A stretch of 64,000 bases of DNA. Source: Garcia nutans. Its lineage: Eukaryota; Streptophyta; Magnoliopsida; Malpighiales; Euphorbiaceae. A program made the translations under genes and the position numbers. The notes beneath the pieces are model-generated. The model was not told the DNA's origin. It saw only the letters and a list, made by a program, of their open reading frames with translations, and did no database searches. Each line of letters starts with the position of its first letter. Within the stretch, counting starts at the first letter, position 1. Where the stretch lies: NCBI GenBank assembly GCA_947685225.1, contig CANTUV010000024.1:23268001-23332000 (forward strand), in the 5' to 3' direction. Below are positions 1 to 10,414 of the stretch, piece by piece.

Positions 1-286
1 CAAAACGTCCTTATAAACCAAATGGAAGTCTTTTGTTGTCTTAGGTTAAAGAGAACTCAGTTGGCTTTTTGAACCATTTTGGGTTTTCTTTTTCTTTTTT
101 CTCTCTCTTTTTTTTGTCTTTTTTTTTTGTCTTTTTTTTGTTTTCCCTTTTTTTTTAGCTCAAACTGAGTTGTCTTGTTTGTACCAACTAGGGCTTCCAA
201 TAATGGATGAGGGGAGTAACATAAATCTTCATTAACAGGGATAAACCATTTGTTACTCTAATTTTGTCTTGATATATTAGAGATAT
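1..286 (-). mobile_element. Ogre/Tat internal fragment hosting element A
   Basis: Read on the minus strand, this stretch matches the non-coding body of element D at about 20870-21160. Shared words include the pyrimidine-rich run and GAGAACTCAGTTG. It is therefore the inside of another Ogre-type element into which element A inserted. The bases next to the A LTR (GATAT, 282-286) would be one half of the TSD; the partner is lost. No coding potential is seen. Confidence 0.75.
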
Positions 287-1972
287 TGTGAGCGGGGATT
301 TTCGCCTCCACTCCCGGTGGAATGGTTCTGGCGACTTCGGAACAGTTTAGGCTTGGGGCCTTAGAGAACACGGACCTAAGTTCTGAAAAAATGGAGTCGC
401 CACCGGGACGGGCCGGGAAAAAAGAAAGGGGTGGATGCTCGATTCCTAAGGAATCCCCAACCCCCTAATGGGTTTGGAAAGTTGGGTACGTGTAGGGAAG
501 GTGAGAAATGGCCCAGCACCCCCACAACGCCTGGTTCATTGGAACTGGCCTCCTTTACAGGTCTTAATATTATAAAATTCTTAAGTATAATAACATTATC
601 CATATTACACACAATAAAAAGAAAGCATCATTATATTAAAATCAAAGCAATGTCCAAACAAAGTAAATAAATGGACACCCATCCAAGGATGGAAACATGC
701 CCTTACATCACATGCCTAAATAGGACACCCACCAAAAGGTAGAAACATGCCCTTTACATAGGTTCTAAAATAAAAAAGCAAATTAAATTACATGATGTTT
801 AAATAATGAGGTACTCACCAAGTGGAAACATACCTCTTACAACTTTTGGAAATCTAAATTAATTGATAAAAATAAATAATCATTCATCATAAATAAATCA
901 TTCATCAAAGCTATTAATTAAGATATAAAATAAACATCCATCCATGATAAATTAAATAAATCAAGTATTGAATTTAAATAGATTAAAGCATAAGAGATAA
1001 ATCAAGGTATAAGTAAATATGGAATTGAATAAAGCAAATAAAAGTTCAATTATAGCTACTGTGACTTTTTATGGAATTAAAATAGATTAGAGTTTTATGT
1101 TTTAAAAGGTTGGTAAGACTCTTTGATTAAACAAATTAAGATTTGAATGGTGAAATAATAAAACTAGGGTTTTGGACACTTTGAAATACTTTTTAATTCA
1201 TGATTTTAAATAGTGATTTAAGCTACTATGTGATTTTTTTAGCTTTCATGTTTTTATGGTTTTTAATGTTTTAAAAGGATTAGGGTTCATAAAAATTAAG
1301 ATTTAAGGTTTTAAAAGGATTAAGGTTCATTGTTTTAGGTTTAAAAGTTGAATTTTGGTTTTAGGCTTTGAAATTAGGGTTCTCGGGTAATGAATTTGAA
1401 TTAGAGTTTTAAAAAGCAATTTGATGATTTATGAAGTTTTATGAATTTAAACACATGGATTGAAGTTTTTATAAGTAGAAAAGATGTTTTTGAAGGCTTT
1501 TTGAATGAAATAGAACCTAATTTAAAATTTTAAAAGAAACAGAATTTGATTTTGGTTTTGTTGAAAAATATGTTCAATGAGAGTTTTAAGATTTTTAAGA
1601 AGAAAAAATAACAATTTTAAGTCTTTTTAGAAAAGAAAGTCACATTTTAGTGTTTTAATCTTGGAAGAATTAAATTAAAGTTCTAAAGTTTTGATCTAAA
1701 AAAACCTTAAATTGTTTAGATTTGCTACTGTGTTACATAAATAAAAAAAAATTTAACATACCTTCTTTTGTTGATTCTCCAAAAAATAACTCTTCTTGGA
1801 TGAACTAGCTCCAAAGACAAGCCTTTGTTGCCTTTGAATTGCTTAATTTGTGGTGCTCCTCCCTTTAAAAATCAATTGAATTGATTTCTTGCTTTTCCTT
1901 CCTTGATTTGGTTTCAAATCCTATACTCCCTGTGTAAATTTTTCCTCCCCCAAATTTCGTTCAATTAATCCT

Positions 1973-1980
1973 TATTTATA
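1973..1980 (-). promoter_or_regulatory. LTR TATA box (element A)
   Basis: TATAAATA on the minus strand, about 500 bp inside the LTR start. The same word occurs at an equivalent place in the other LTRs (8719, 13394, 15497, 24539, 38699, 40942, 44978, 52305, 63975), so it is the likely U3 promoter. Confidence 0.7.
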
Positions 1981-2099
1981 GTGGTTTTTAGGTTATTTCT
2001 TCCTAATTCCACACAGCAATTAATATTAATAAAAAAAGAAATTAAAACCTAATTGGATTAGTTTTCTAAAATTTGGGTCAGAAAAAAATTTGCGCTGGC

Positions 2100-2290
2100 A
2101 AAAACTGTGGCAACGGGCCCGTGGCTGGGGCCAGTAGACGCGCCAGCCCGCAGGAATTTCCTGCGGGAAGTTATTTCGCCCGCAGAAAGTTATTTCCTGC
2201 GGGCAAAATAACTTTGCCCAGAGCGAAATAACTTTGCCCGAAGGATTTTCCTGCGGGGCAAAACTCCCTCGGGCTCGTGCGACTGTTTTT
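2100..2290 (-). repeat. GC-rich palindromic block of LTR A
   Basis: A GC-rich island in AT-rich LTR sequence. The strongest palindrome is at 2147-2167, with arms CCCGCAGGAA and TTCCTGCGGG around one base. Shorter partial copies (TTTCCTGCGGGC, GCGAAATAACTTTGCCC) follow. Each Ogre-type LTR here has a differently built block in the same place. Confidence 0.75.
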
Positions 2291-2477
2291 TGCTGCCGAT
2301 TTTTTCCGACTCCGACTCTGATTTTTATTTTTATTTTTATTTTTTTATTAATAAAAATTAGATATTAAAGCAAAAACTATTTAATTAAAATTATTTTGGA
2401 CCAATTAAACAACAAAAATCATTTTGGACTAAATAAAGCATATTGGATCGGATTGGGTAAAAAATTAAGGGTCTACA

Positions 2478-2493
2478 GTTTGCCCCCTGCTTG
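2478..2493 (-). other. Polypurine tract of element A
   Basis: Minus strand reads CAAGCAGGGGGCAAAC directly before the LTR start TGTAGACCC. The same tract precedes LTRs B, D and G, so it is the plus-strand primer site of this family. Confidence 0.75.
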
Positions 2494-2559
2494 AATGATC
2501 TGAAACCTTAGTGAAAGAGAGTGAAAAGCAATAAAACTTAATTTTTGATATGGAGACTT

Positions 2560-3095
2560 GTTTTGGGTTCTGGACCCGAGGATGATTCTTGGTTCTAGAC
2601 CTGAGAAAAATTTGGGTTCTGGACCCGATTCGAGTTCTGGACTCAAGGATGACTCTAGGTTCTGGACCTAAGGGAAATTTAGGTTCTGGACCTGGTTCGA
2701 GTTCTGGACTGAGGAAAGATTCTAGGTTATGGACCTAAGGGTAATCCGGGTTCTGGACCCGAGCTAAGTTCTGGACTTAGAAAATTCTAGGTTTTGGACC
2801 TAAGAGTAATTTGGGTTCTTGACCTGAGCTAAGTTCTGGACTTAGAAAATTCTAGGTTCTGGACCTAAGAGTAATTTGGGTTCTGGACCCGAGCTAAGTT
2901 CTGGACTTAGAAAATTCTAGGTTCTGGACCTAAGGGTAATTTGGGTTCTAGACCCGAGCTAAGTTCTGGACTTAGAAAATTCTAGGTTCTGGACCTAAGG
3001 AAATTTGGGTTATGGACCTGGGCTAAGTTCTGGACTTAGAAAATTCTAGGTTCTGGACCTAAGGAAAATTTGGGTTCTGGACCCGAGTTAACAAG
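2560..3095 (-). repeat. Tandem mini-hairpin repeats, 3' region of element A
   Basis: About eight imperfect units of roughly 60-65 bp. Each contains the small inverted repeats GGGTTCTGGACCC, TAGGTTCTGGACCTA and CTAAGTTCTGGACTTAG. The central TCTGG stays constant while both arms change together. The array lies between the antisense PMD gene and the polypurine tract. Confidence 0.85.
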
Positions 3096-3194
3096 TTTAG
3101 CTAAATTTTAGGCATATGTCTTCCTATTGCCCTCTGGGCGTAAAAACATTTGTATACTCGCAATTTTTTGAATGATCAAAGTGAATAATTGAAT

Positions 3195-3455
3195 TTTCAG
3201 TCTATTTACTGTGTAGTTACTGTTCATGCAATATTCAATATTCACAAATAGTAAATTTACTATTTGCAAATAGTGTCAAATAGTATTTATTATTGGAAAA
3301 AGTGGTTTTACTATTTACCAATAGTAATACTATTCATGAATAGTAACATTTACTATTTATAAATAGTAATACTATTCATAAATAGTAATATTTAATATTC
3401 ATCAATAGTAAGACTATTCATAAATAGTGATATTTACTATTCATGCACAGTTTTG
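3195..3455. repeat. CTATTTATAAATAG-type palindrome cluster upstream of PMD copy 1
   Basis: Repeated short palindromes such as TACTATTTATAAATAGTA and ACTATTCATGAATAGT, more than eight in 260 bp. A similar cluster lies upstream of the two other PMD copies (46560-46640 and 62680-62830), always just before a TATA box. The rest of 3095-3587 is AT-rich and non-coding. Confidence 0.7.
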
Positions 3456-3484
3456 AGTTTGTTTTCATCTGCTTGCCATTCCTC

Positions 3485-3492
3485 TATAAAAG
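3485..3492 (+). promoter_or_regulatory. TATA box of antisense PMD gene, copy 1
   Basis: TATAAAAG about 95 bp upstream of the expected start codon. TATA boxes at matching distance precede copy 2 (46697) and copy 3 (62635, minus strand). Confidence 0.6.
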
Positions 3493-3587
3493 GCCATCAA
3501 TTCTCCATAAAATTTTAAATTTTAAATTTCAATTTTATAATCCTTTCAAATTTCTTTTCAATTTCAGCACATATTTTTCAAAAACAA

Positions 3588-3757
3588 ACGCATGCTTCGA
3601 GGTCGCGGACTCATTCTAATGTCGAATTATTGGAGTTTATTCGGCATCATGAAGACGAAAATCTAGATATACTGGCCGGGATGCCGCTTCATCGCAGTTC
3701 CAATCAAAAGAGCGAGGTAATGATTTTTTTATTTTTATTATTATTATTTATTATTAT

Positions 3758-3789
<32 letters not shown>

Positions 3790-4647
3790 GAAAAATAAAT
3801 TAATTTAAATAGATTGAATAACACGTACTTAACTGGTATTAACTTACCTGGGTCTGTGTTAGCATTATCATTGTGTCGTTCGGGCCGGAGGGTGTATTTA
3901 TAAAGCTTGACAATGGTATGATGTAGTGCCTTCTCGGGTAAGGCGGATTATCCGAGATTGCGACTTTGAGCAGTTTGTCTTACAATTGCTGTCCGAAGAA
4001 TATCAAATAGACCGAAGCGTGGTCCAGGCGCTGGCAGAGCGATGGCTGGATACAACTCATACTTTTCACTTGCCCATTGGGAGATGAAAATTGGTGCGAT
4101 CGATTTTACTACCATAACCGGCCTTTGATATGATGGTGCTCCGGTTCCTCTAACAAATGAAATTTTAACATTTGAAGAAATTTAGGAATTAATTGGTATG
4201 GAACCATCATATAAAGGACCTCGTAAGATAAAAATCGAGCCGATTCGTAGTTATTGGATGAACTACGAAGGTCGGATTGGCAGAAACAGGGCCGAACAGT
4301 ATGCTCGAGGATTTTTGTTATATCTGCTCGGATCGACCATCTTAGGCAGCACTGAATAATCCATTCACTTATCAGTGTTGAGTGCCCTTTCTTATCTCAG
4401 AATGGTACCATCTTCTGGCTGGGGTGAAGTTGGTCTCGCATGTCTTTATCATGGCCTTGATAAGCTTTGTCGAAACAAGAATTCTTTTGTCGGCCTGATG
4501 GCGGTTGTCGAGGTATTCTTTCTTCCACCAATGTCTTTTCCCTTTTCCTCTTGTGATCTTTGTTGTTATTGTAGATATGGGCATATAAACACAACCTTGT
4601 GAGAGTACCCGACATTCTCCGAGAGAGAATCGGATATCCGAGATTAA
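3588..4647 (+). pseudogene. Plant mobile domain (PMD) gene, copy 1, 5' part, antisense to element A
   Basis: Exon 1 (3588 to about 3716) reads THSNVELLEFIRHHE and ends GAG before a GT donor; its start codon has become ACG. After an intron, exon 2 (from about 3860) carries the PMD core: SEEYQIDRSVVQALAERW, TTHTFHLPIG, a region matching ITGxRYDGxxVPLTN, and the GWG...LYHGLDK block near 4420-4480. A GT...AG intron (about 4511-4573) separates this from WAY-type exon 3, which is cut at 4647 by the junction with element B. Several stops are present (for example TGA just after PIGR and TAG in the FEEI region), so it is dead. PMD is a domain of uncertain role found in plant proteins and linked to mobile DNA. 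The gene runs opposite to its host element. Confidence 0.8.
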
Positions 4648-5367
4648 ATTGCTAGGTTTATCGAAAATAATCTCATCTGCAGATATGGGGTCCCGCACAT
4701 TGTGATATCAGACAACGGGGTACAGTTTCAAGGAGCAGTTAAGGATTTATTCTCCAAGTACCAAATCCATCATCATCGGTCCTCTCCTTATAGACCAAAG
4801 GCTAATGGTGCCGTGGAGGCAACAAACAAGACAATTAAGCAAATTCTATCCAAGATGACCAAGACTTACAGGGACTGGTCGGAAATGCTTCCCTTTGCTT
4901 TATGGGGATATAGGACGAGTGTACGAACACCTACTAGGATGACACCGTTCTCTTTGGTTTATGGGATGGAAGCGGTATTGCCAATTGAAATTGAGATCAA
5001 ATCATTGAGAGTAGTCTTGGAAACAGAGCTACCTGAAATGGAATGGGTAATAAGTAGATACACATAGTTAGCTCTAATGGAAGAGAGAAGGTTAAAGGCA
5101 CTGTATCATCACCAACTGTATCAAAAGAAGATAGCTCGGGCCTACAATAGAAGTGTCAAGGTCAGAAAATTCAGAGTTGGGGATTTGGTGTTGAAGTAAT
5201 GTAAGCCTAATGTATTTGATCCAAGAGGGAAGTTCAGACCTAGCTGGGAAGGGCCATATGTCATGAAACAGGTCATGAGCAAAGGTGTGGTGAAGTTGTC
5301 AGACATAGATGGGAATGAATTTAGTGAGCCAGTAAACATTGACAGGTTGAAGAGGTTTTATGTATGA
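4648..5367 (+). pseudogene. Ty3-gypsy integrase C-terminal half, Ogre/Tat type (element B)
   Basis: From the junction, one frame gives RYGVPHIVISDNG and then, at 4702-5067, the catalytic core part QFQGAVKDLFSKY, SSPYRPKANGAVEATNK, PFALWGYRTSVRTPT and SLVYGMEAVLPIEIEIKSLR, which is characteristic of Ogre/Tat integrases. After a frame break near 5060 the C-terminal region follows (AYNRSVKVRKFRVGDLVLK, then WEGPYVMKQV and DRLKRFYV), with one in-frame stop near 5200 and the normal TGA at 5365. The gag-pol upstream of it is missing; PMD copy 1 of element A is joined directly at about 4647. Confidence 0.88.
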
Positions 5368-5375
5368 TAGGAAGA

Positions 5376-5560
5376 AAAAGAAGAAAAAAGAGCTCGCTAG
5401 GTTGAAAACACAAAAAGGGCAGCCTAGGCAAAAGTTAGAGCAGTCCGCTAGTTCCAAAAACCCGAAAGGGCGGGCTAGGCAACAATTAGGGCTAATGAGA
5501 GAAAATTGTCAATTAGAAAACCCGAAAGGGCAATTGGCAACAAGAGTGATCTTGTATATG
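5376..5560. repeat. CTAGG...AACCCGAAAGGGC spacer repeats (element B)
   Basis: Four or five imperfect units of about 45-60 bp built on GCTAGGTTGAAAAC, CGAAAGGGC and GGCAAAAGTTAGAGC. The same units occur inside the intron of the DUF7745-like gene (6211-6330; 50250-50500) and downstream of it (51190-51310). The stretch 5561-5780 is AT-rich with no gene. Confidence 0.7.
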
Positions 5561-5780
5561 CTGGCTTTATGTTTGGTTGTTCCCCAATTTAATAAAACAG
5601 AATTGATAATTAAATTTGTTCTATATGCACTGTTATAAGTATTTGACCAGATACGGATGAAATAAATAATCATAATTGCAAAAGGTGATGACAAATTATA
5701 AATGGAAAAGAAGCATCTTTTATTACTTTAGTTATTTTTTCATCCTAGCAAAACACTTTCTGAATTGACAAATGTAAAAG

Positions 5781-6179
5781 CTATGGTAGTCGATAAGTGT
5801 AACGTGCAGGCCAACTTTGCCTCAACCGATCTAAGTAGGCTTCAGTCAAGCAAGGCATGTCTAGGTCAGGAGCAAAGTCAGAATCATGAGGCTCAGCTCC
5901 ATACTGACGCCCAAGTCAGCGAGGATCATAGCATGTACCTTGACGAAGAGCAGCAAGGGGAACGTACATCAAGTATGTCCGCATGGTGATATGAGAAATC
6001 TTCCACCAAGGTACCAACCAACGGATATTGACTTCAGAGTGTGAGTGAATCCAATCAACCCAGTCAGCATATGAAGAAGCAGGATGGAGTAGCTTCCTAG
6101 CAGAATGATGACATGGCAGATATCTGGCAAAATCCATGGAGGGAGTATCAAGTAAACAAAGATGCTCCTGAAGCCAAAT
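5781..6179 (-). pseudogene. DUF7745-like gene, last exon, antisense in element B
   Basis: On the minus strand, after a CAG acceptor at 6182-6180, the sequence reads IWLQEHL-like text, then MDFARYLPCHHSARKLLH, SSYADWVDWIH and a block ending near YDPR. It closes with DLDM..AYLDRLRQSWPARY and a TAG at 5783-5781. The copy at 50514-50912 matches it throughout. The first exon is absent; only the intron remnant with spacer repeats remains upstream. DUF7745 is a plant-specific family of unknown function often seen in transposon-rich DNA. The assignment is from remembered family features and is moderately secure. Confidence 0.65.
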
Positions 6180-6204
6180 CTGTGAAGAAAGAATTAATTT
6201 TTTT

Positions 6205-6335
6205 TAAAAAAAAGAGTCCGCTAAGTTGAAAACCCGCAAGGGAAGCTTAGGCAAAAATTAGGATGGCTCGCTAGTTCCGAAAACCCGTATGGGCGGACTA
6301 GGCAAAAGTTAGAGCGATAAAAAAAAAGAGAAGAA
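6205..6335. repeat. Intronic spacer repeats next to DUF7745-like exon (element B)
   Basis: Two to three units of the motif GCTAAGTTGAAAACCCGCAAGGG...GGCAAAAATTAGG, the same family as 5376-5560. The position matches the intron at 50233-50513 of element I. The following 6336-6419 is purine- and AT-rich and non-coding. Confidence 0.65.
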
Positions 6336-6419
6336 GAAGAAGGATTACAGTAGAGAGGAAAATTGTATGTTTTTCATTATTGTACAATGTTTTACAATTG
6401 CTACAATATTTACATATCA

Positions 6420-6967
6420 CTAAGAGGGTGGTGGTAGGTCACCAAATAAAGACTTGAAAAAATCGTCACCTGTTGGAGGAGGGGGCAAATTACTCATCCC
6501 AGGATCATCCGGAGCAGAAGCACTAAAATCCCTATTGCCTTGGAGTTCCGATTTATCATGGTCCTCATCAGAAGTAGATAAAAGGATCTCATGGTCATCA
6601 GTCTGGGGGCCTCTCGATGAAGAAGCACCGGGATCCCTCATTCCTTGAAATCAGAAGTCACGGAAATTTTGTTCGGATTGATGATATAAGCTTTCAAAAT
6701 GATAAGCTTGCTGACGACTTGTAGCCAACTCTTCTTGAAGTTTCTTATTTTGTTCTTCAAGCATCTGCTATGAGCCAAGAAGGAAAAAAGTAAGAGCATA
6801 CATAATCATGCATACATATAGCATAAACTATTGTGAAATAAGGAACGTACCAGGTATTTCATATCAATACCCTACGGATGAGATGGCGTATTCGGCAGGC
6901 TAGAATGAGCAAACGAAGGGGCAATGAAAAAAGGTCCAGCCTCATGATCAAATGAGCCAACAGCCTG
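6420..6967 (-). pseudogene. PMD gene, last two exons only (element B)
   Basis: Minus strand. An exon beginning GCTGTTGGCTCATTTG (about 6965-6858) is followed by a GT...AG intron. The last exon (6767-6420) opens with a coiled-coil-like stretch (QMLEEQNKKLQEELATSRQQ) and then gives MRDPGASSSRGPQTDDHE, an acidic region, and the ending PPPPTGDDFFKSLFGDLPPPS. One in-frame stop precedes MRDP. Exons 1-4 with the PMD domain itself are missing. It matches exons 5 and 6 of copies 2 and 3. Antisense to element B. Confidence 0.75.
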
Positions 6968-7079
6968 CAACAATCATTAAAGAATCAAAGGAAGGAAAAG
7001 CAGTTGCAAGGGAAAAGTGGTTAAAGTGCAAAAAAAAAAAAAAACTCCCTTGGAAGATCAAAACAAGGAAAGAAGAGCA

Positions 7080-7400
7080 TGAATCAAGCATGACATGGTC
7101 AAGTCAAATTGAGCTTAGCCGTGTCACCTCAAAAGAAATTTTGGCAGAATATGACATGGGCAGACGACACGGCCAAGCCACTGGCCGTGTCTCACCTAAA
7201 GGACAAAGTCAAGAAGGACCAAGCAAAGAAAGAAAAGAAATAGTAGGTGACACTGGTAGGCAACACGGCCAAGCCACTGGCCGTGTCCCATCCTAACCCA
7301 AGAACAAAGAAGAACCAGAGAAAAGACACAGAAGCTGACACACCCAGGAGACACGGCCAAGCCACTGGCCGTGTCACTCCCATCTTCAAAGAACAAAGAA
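7080..7400. repeat. ACACGGCCA...TGGCCGTGT palindrome cluster 1
   Basis: Three well-kept hairpins with arms ACACGGCCA and TGGCCGTGT around AGCCAC (about 7169-7192, 7264-7287, 7352-7375), plus a half unit at 7117. The same module fills parts of two other element types (29024-29290; 30350-30770; 52919-53500; 57976-58568). Short ORFs here come from the repeats and are not genes. 6970-7080 shows nothing distinctive. Confidence 0.85.
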
Positions 7401-7544
7401 GACCCCGATCTCCAAGGATGAAGATCCATTTTCAAGGGTGAAGACCAGATCTCCGAGGGTGAAGATCCATTCTGAAGGTGAAGAATCACAATGCATAGAA
7501 CATCCGGAGCAGTCAAACTTCTCAACTGATAAAAGGTTAGTTAA

Positions 7545-8195
7545 ATTCATTCTCGGGTCCAAGTACCCAATCTCGGATCCAAGTACCCAAATCGAATTCA
7601 ACCCAATCCCGGGTCCAAGCACCCAAATCAATTCAAGCTCGGGTCCAAGTACCCAATCTCGGGTCCAAGTGCCCAATCTCGGATCCAAGTGCCCAATCTT
7701 GGGTCCAAGTGCCCAAATCACATCAATTTAGGGCCAAGTATCCCAATACAGTTAGGATCGAGTATCCCAACCCAGGTTAGGATCGAGTGTCCAAATCCAG
7801 TTAGGATCGAGTATCCAAATACAGTTTAGGATCAAGTATCCGAATCCAGATAGGATCGAGTATCCAAATCTCTCGGGTCCAGAACCCAAAATTTTTCTTA
7901 CGTCCAGAACCTAGAATCTCCCTTAAGTCCATAACTCAAACCGGGTCCAGAATCCAAAATTTTCTTAGGTCCAGAACCTAGAATTATCCTTGAGTCCAGA
8001 ACCCAAATTTTCCTTAGGTCCAGAACCTAGAATTACCCTTGAGTCCAGAACTCAAACCAGGTTCAGAACCCAAATTTTCCTTAGGTCTAGAACCTAGAAT
8101 TATCCTTGAGTCCAAAACCCAAATTTTCCTTAGGTCCAGAACCTAGAATTATCCTTGAGTCCAGAATTCGAACCGGGTCCAGAACCCAAAACCTC
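7545..8195 (+). repeat. Three blocks of mini-hairpin tandem repeats (element B 3' region)
   Basis: Block one (7550-7735) repeats GGGTCCAAGTACCC. Block two (7740-7870) repeats GTTAGGATCGAGTATCC. Block three (7875-8190) repeats GGGTCCAGAACCC, TAGGTCCAGAACCTA and GAGTCCAGAACTC. Every block is built of short inverted repeats with matched arms. The region 7400-7545 contains GGATGAAGATCC-type units. Confidence 0.85.
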
Positions 8196-8260
8196 AACTG
8201 TTTCATCAAAAATTAAGTCTTATTGCTTTTCACTCTCTTTCACTAAGGTTTCAGATCATT

Positions 8261-8276
8261 CAAGCAGGGGGCAAAC
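8261..8276 (+). other. Polypurine tract of element B
   Basis: CAAGCAGGGGGCAAAC immediately before the LTR start TGTAGACTC. Confidence 0.75.
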
Positions 8277-10414
8277 TGTAGACTCTTAATTTTTGACCCA
8301 ATCCGGTCCAATATGTTTTATTTAGTCTACAATAATTTTTGTTGTCTAATTGGTCCAAAATAATTTTTGCTTTAGTATCTAATTTTTATTAATAAAAAAT
8401 AGAAATAAACAAATAAAAGTCAAAAAATAAAAATAAAAATAAAAATCAGAGTCGGAAAAATCGGCAACGAAAAAATTGTCACGCGGGCCCGTCGGCAGGA
8501 ATTTCCTGATGGCGAAATTAATGTGCTATTTCTCACGCAGAAATTTTCTGCCTGCGAAATAGCTTACGAGCCCGCTCCACGCATGCTGCCGCAGCTAGCT
8601 GCAGCAGAATTTTTCGGCAGTGCAAATTTTTTGAAACCTAATCCAATTAGGTTTTTGTTTCTTTTTTTTATTAATATTACTTACCTTAGCTAATTAGGAA
8701 TAAATAACCTCAAACCACTATAAATAAGGACCAAAGGCAATTAATTTAAGGGAGGCAAAAATCCAAGAGTAGTTTAGAAAATTTGAAACCAAATCAAGGA
8801 AGGAAAAGAAGAAATTCAATTCAACTCTTTTCTGGAACAGCAGCAGCACGATTTAGAGGATTCAAAGGCAAAAACGGCTTGTCTTTGGAGCTAGTTCATT
8901 CAAGAAGAATTGTTTTTGGAGAAATCATCAAAAGAAGGAATGTGTTAATTAATTTTCTTTAATTGTTTTTTTTACACAGTAGCAAATTTATGAAATCAAA
9001 ATTAAAAATCTTAGAACTTTAATTTAGTTTTCCAAAGCTAAAAACACTAATATGTTACTTTATTTTCCAAAAAGACTTAAAATTGTTATTTTTTCTTTTT
9101 AAAAAACCTTAAAAACTCCAATTGAACATATTCTTCAACAAAACCAAAATCAAATTCTGTTTCTTTCAAAACTTTAAACTTGGTACTTTTTCCTTTAAAA
9201 AGTCTTCTAAAACATCTTTTCTAGTTATAAAAACTTTAATTCACTTGTTTAAATTCATAAAATTCCATAAAATATTAAATTGTCTCCCAAACCCTAAGAT
9301 TAAAATTACCACCCGTGACCCTAATTCCAAAATATCAAATCCAAATTCAACTTCCAAAATTCAAAATAATGAACACTAACCCTTTTAAATCCTTAAACCC
9401 TAATTTTTATGAACCCTAATCCTTTTAAAACATTAAAAACATAAAAACATAAAAACCTAAATTTTACACAGTAGCTTAGGAACCCAATAACCAAAAATCA
9501 CAAATTACAGTATTTTAAAGTGTTTAAAACCCTAGTTTCATGATATCATCATTCAAACCTTAATTTTGTTAATCAAATTGTCTTACCAACCCTTTAAAAC
9601 ATAAAACCCTAATTTATTTTAATTCCATAAAAAGTCACAGTAGCCATAATTGGACTTTTATTTGTTTATTCAATTATATACTTGATTATGCTTTGATTTA
9701 TTTCTTATGCTTTAATTTATTTAATTTCAATACTTGATTTATTTAATTTACCATGGATGGATGTTTATTTTATATTTTGATTAATACCTTTGATGAATGA
9801 TTTATTTATTATGAATGGTTATTTACTTTTATCAATTTATTTAGACTTTCAAATGTTGTAAGAGGTATGTTTCCACTTGGTGGGTACCTCATTAGTTAAA
9901 CATCATGTAATTTAATTTGCTTTTCAATTTTAGAACCTATGTAAAGGGCATGTTTCTACCTTTTGGTGGGTGTCCTATTTAGGCATGTGATGTAAGGACG
10001 TGTTTCCATCTTCGGATGGGTGTCCATTTATTTGCTTTTTTTGGACATTGCTTTGATTTTAATATATTGATGCTTTCTTCTAATTATTGTGTGCAGTATG
10101 GATAATATTGTTATATTTAAGAATTTTATAATATTAAGACCTGTAAAGGATGCCGGTTCCAATGAATCGGGCGTTGTGGGGGTGCTGGGTCATTTCTCAC
10201 CTTCCCCACACGTACCCAACTTTTTGAACCCATTAGGGGGTTGGGGATTCCTTAGGAATCGAGTCATCCACCCCTTTCTTTTTCCCGGCCCATCCGGGTG
10301 GCGACTCCATTTTCTCCAGACTTAGGTTCGTGTTCTCTAAGACCCCGAGCCTAAACAATGCCGAAGTCATAAGAACCATTCCACCGGGAGTGGGGGCAAA
10401 AATCCTCACTCACA
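8277..10414 (+). mobile_element. Element B 3' LTR
   Basis: Starts TGTAGACTC and ends ACTCACA, 2138 bp. The polypurine tract upstream identifies it as a 3' LTR. TATA box at 8719-8726. GC-rich palindromic block at about 8475-8610. Teloboxes (AACCCTAA) run through 9290-9620. The CACAGTAGC word occurs at about 8977, 9467 and 9645. It abuts the gag fragment of element C, so B most simply inserted into C. Confidence 0.9.
8719..8726 (+). promoter_or_regulatory. LTR TATA box (element B)
   Basis: TATAAATA about 440 bp into the LTR, position conserved across LTR copies. Confidence 0.7.

Larger units (their letters stand above)
287..2477 (-). mobile_element. Element A 3' LTR (Ogre/Tat type)
   Basis: On the minus strand the LTR starts TGTAGACCC at 2477 and ends CTCACA at 287, giving 2191 bp with TG...CA ends. 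It is a 3' LTR because the polypurine tract lies directly outside its start (2478 onward). The conserved terminal block (287-620) recurs in every Ogre-type LTR of the window. Telobox-like AAACCCTA words and a TATA box at 1973-1980 lie inside, and a GC-rich palindromic block sits at 2100-2290. Confidence 0.9.

Noticed and set aside
10089..10325. 78-codon ORF in LTR B that recurs in other LTRs (376-612, 39636-39860)
   Set aside because: Follows from the strong conservation of the LTR end. Several copies are broken, and no start context or family match is visible.
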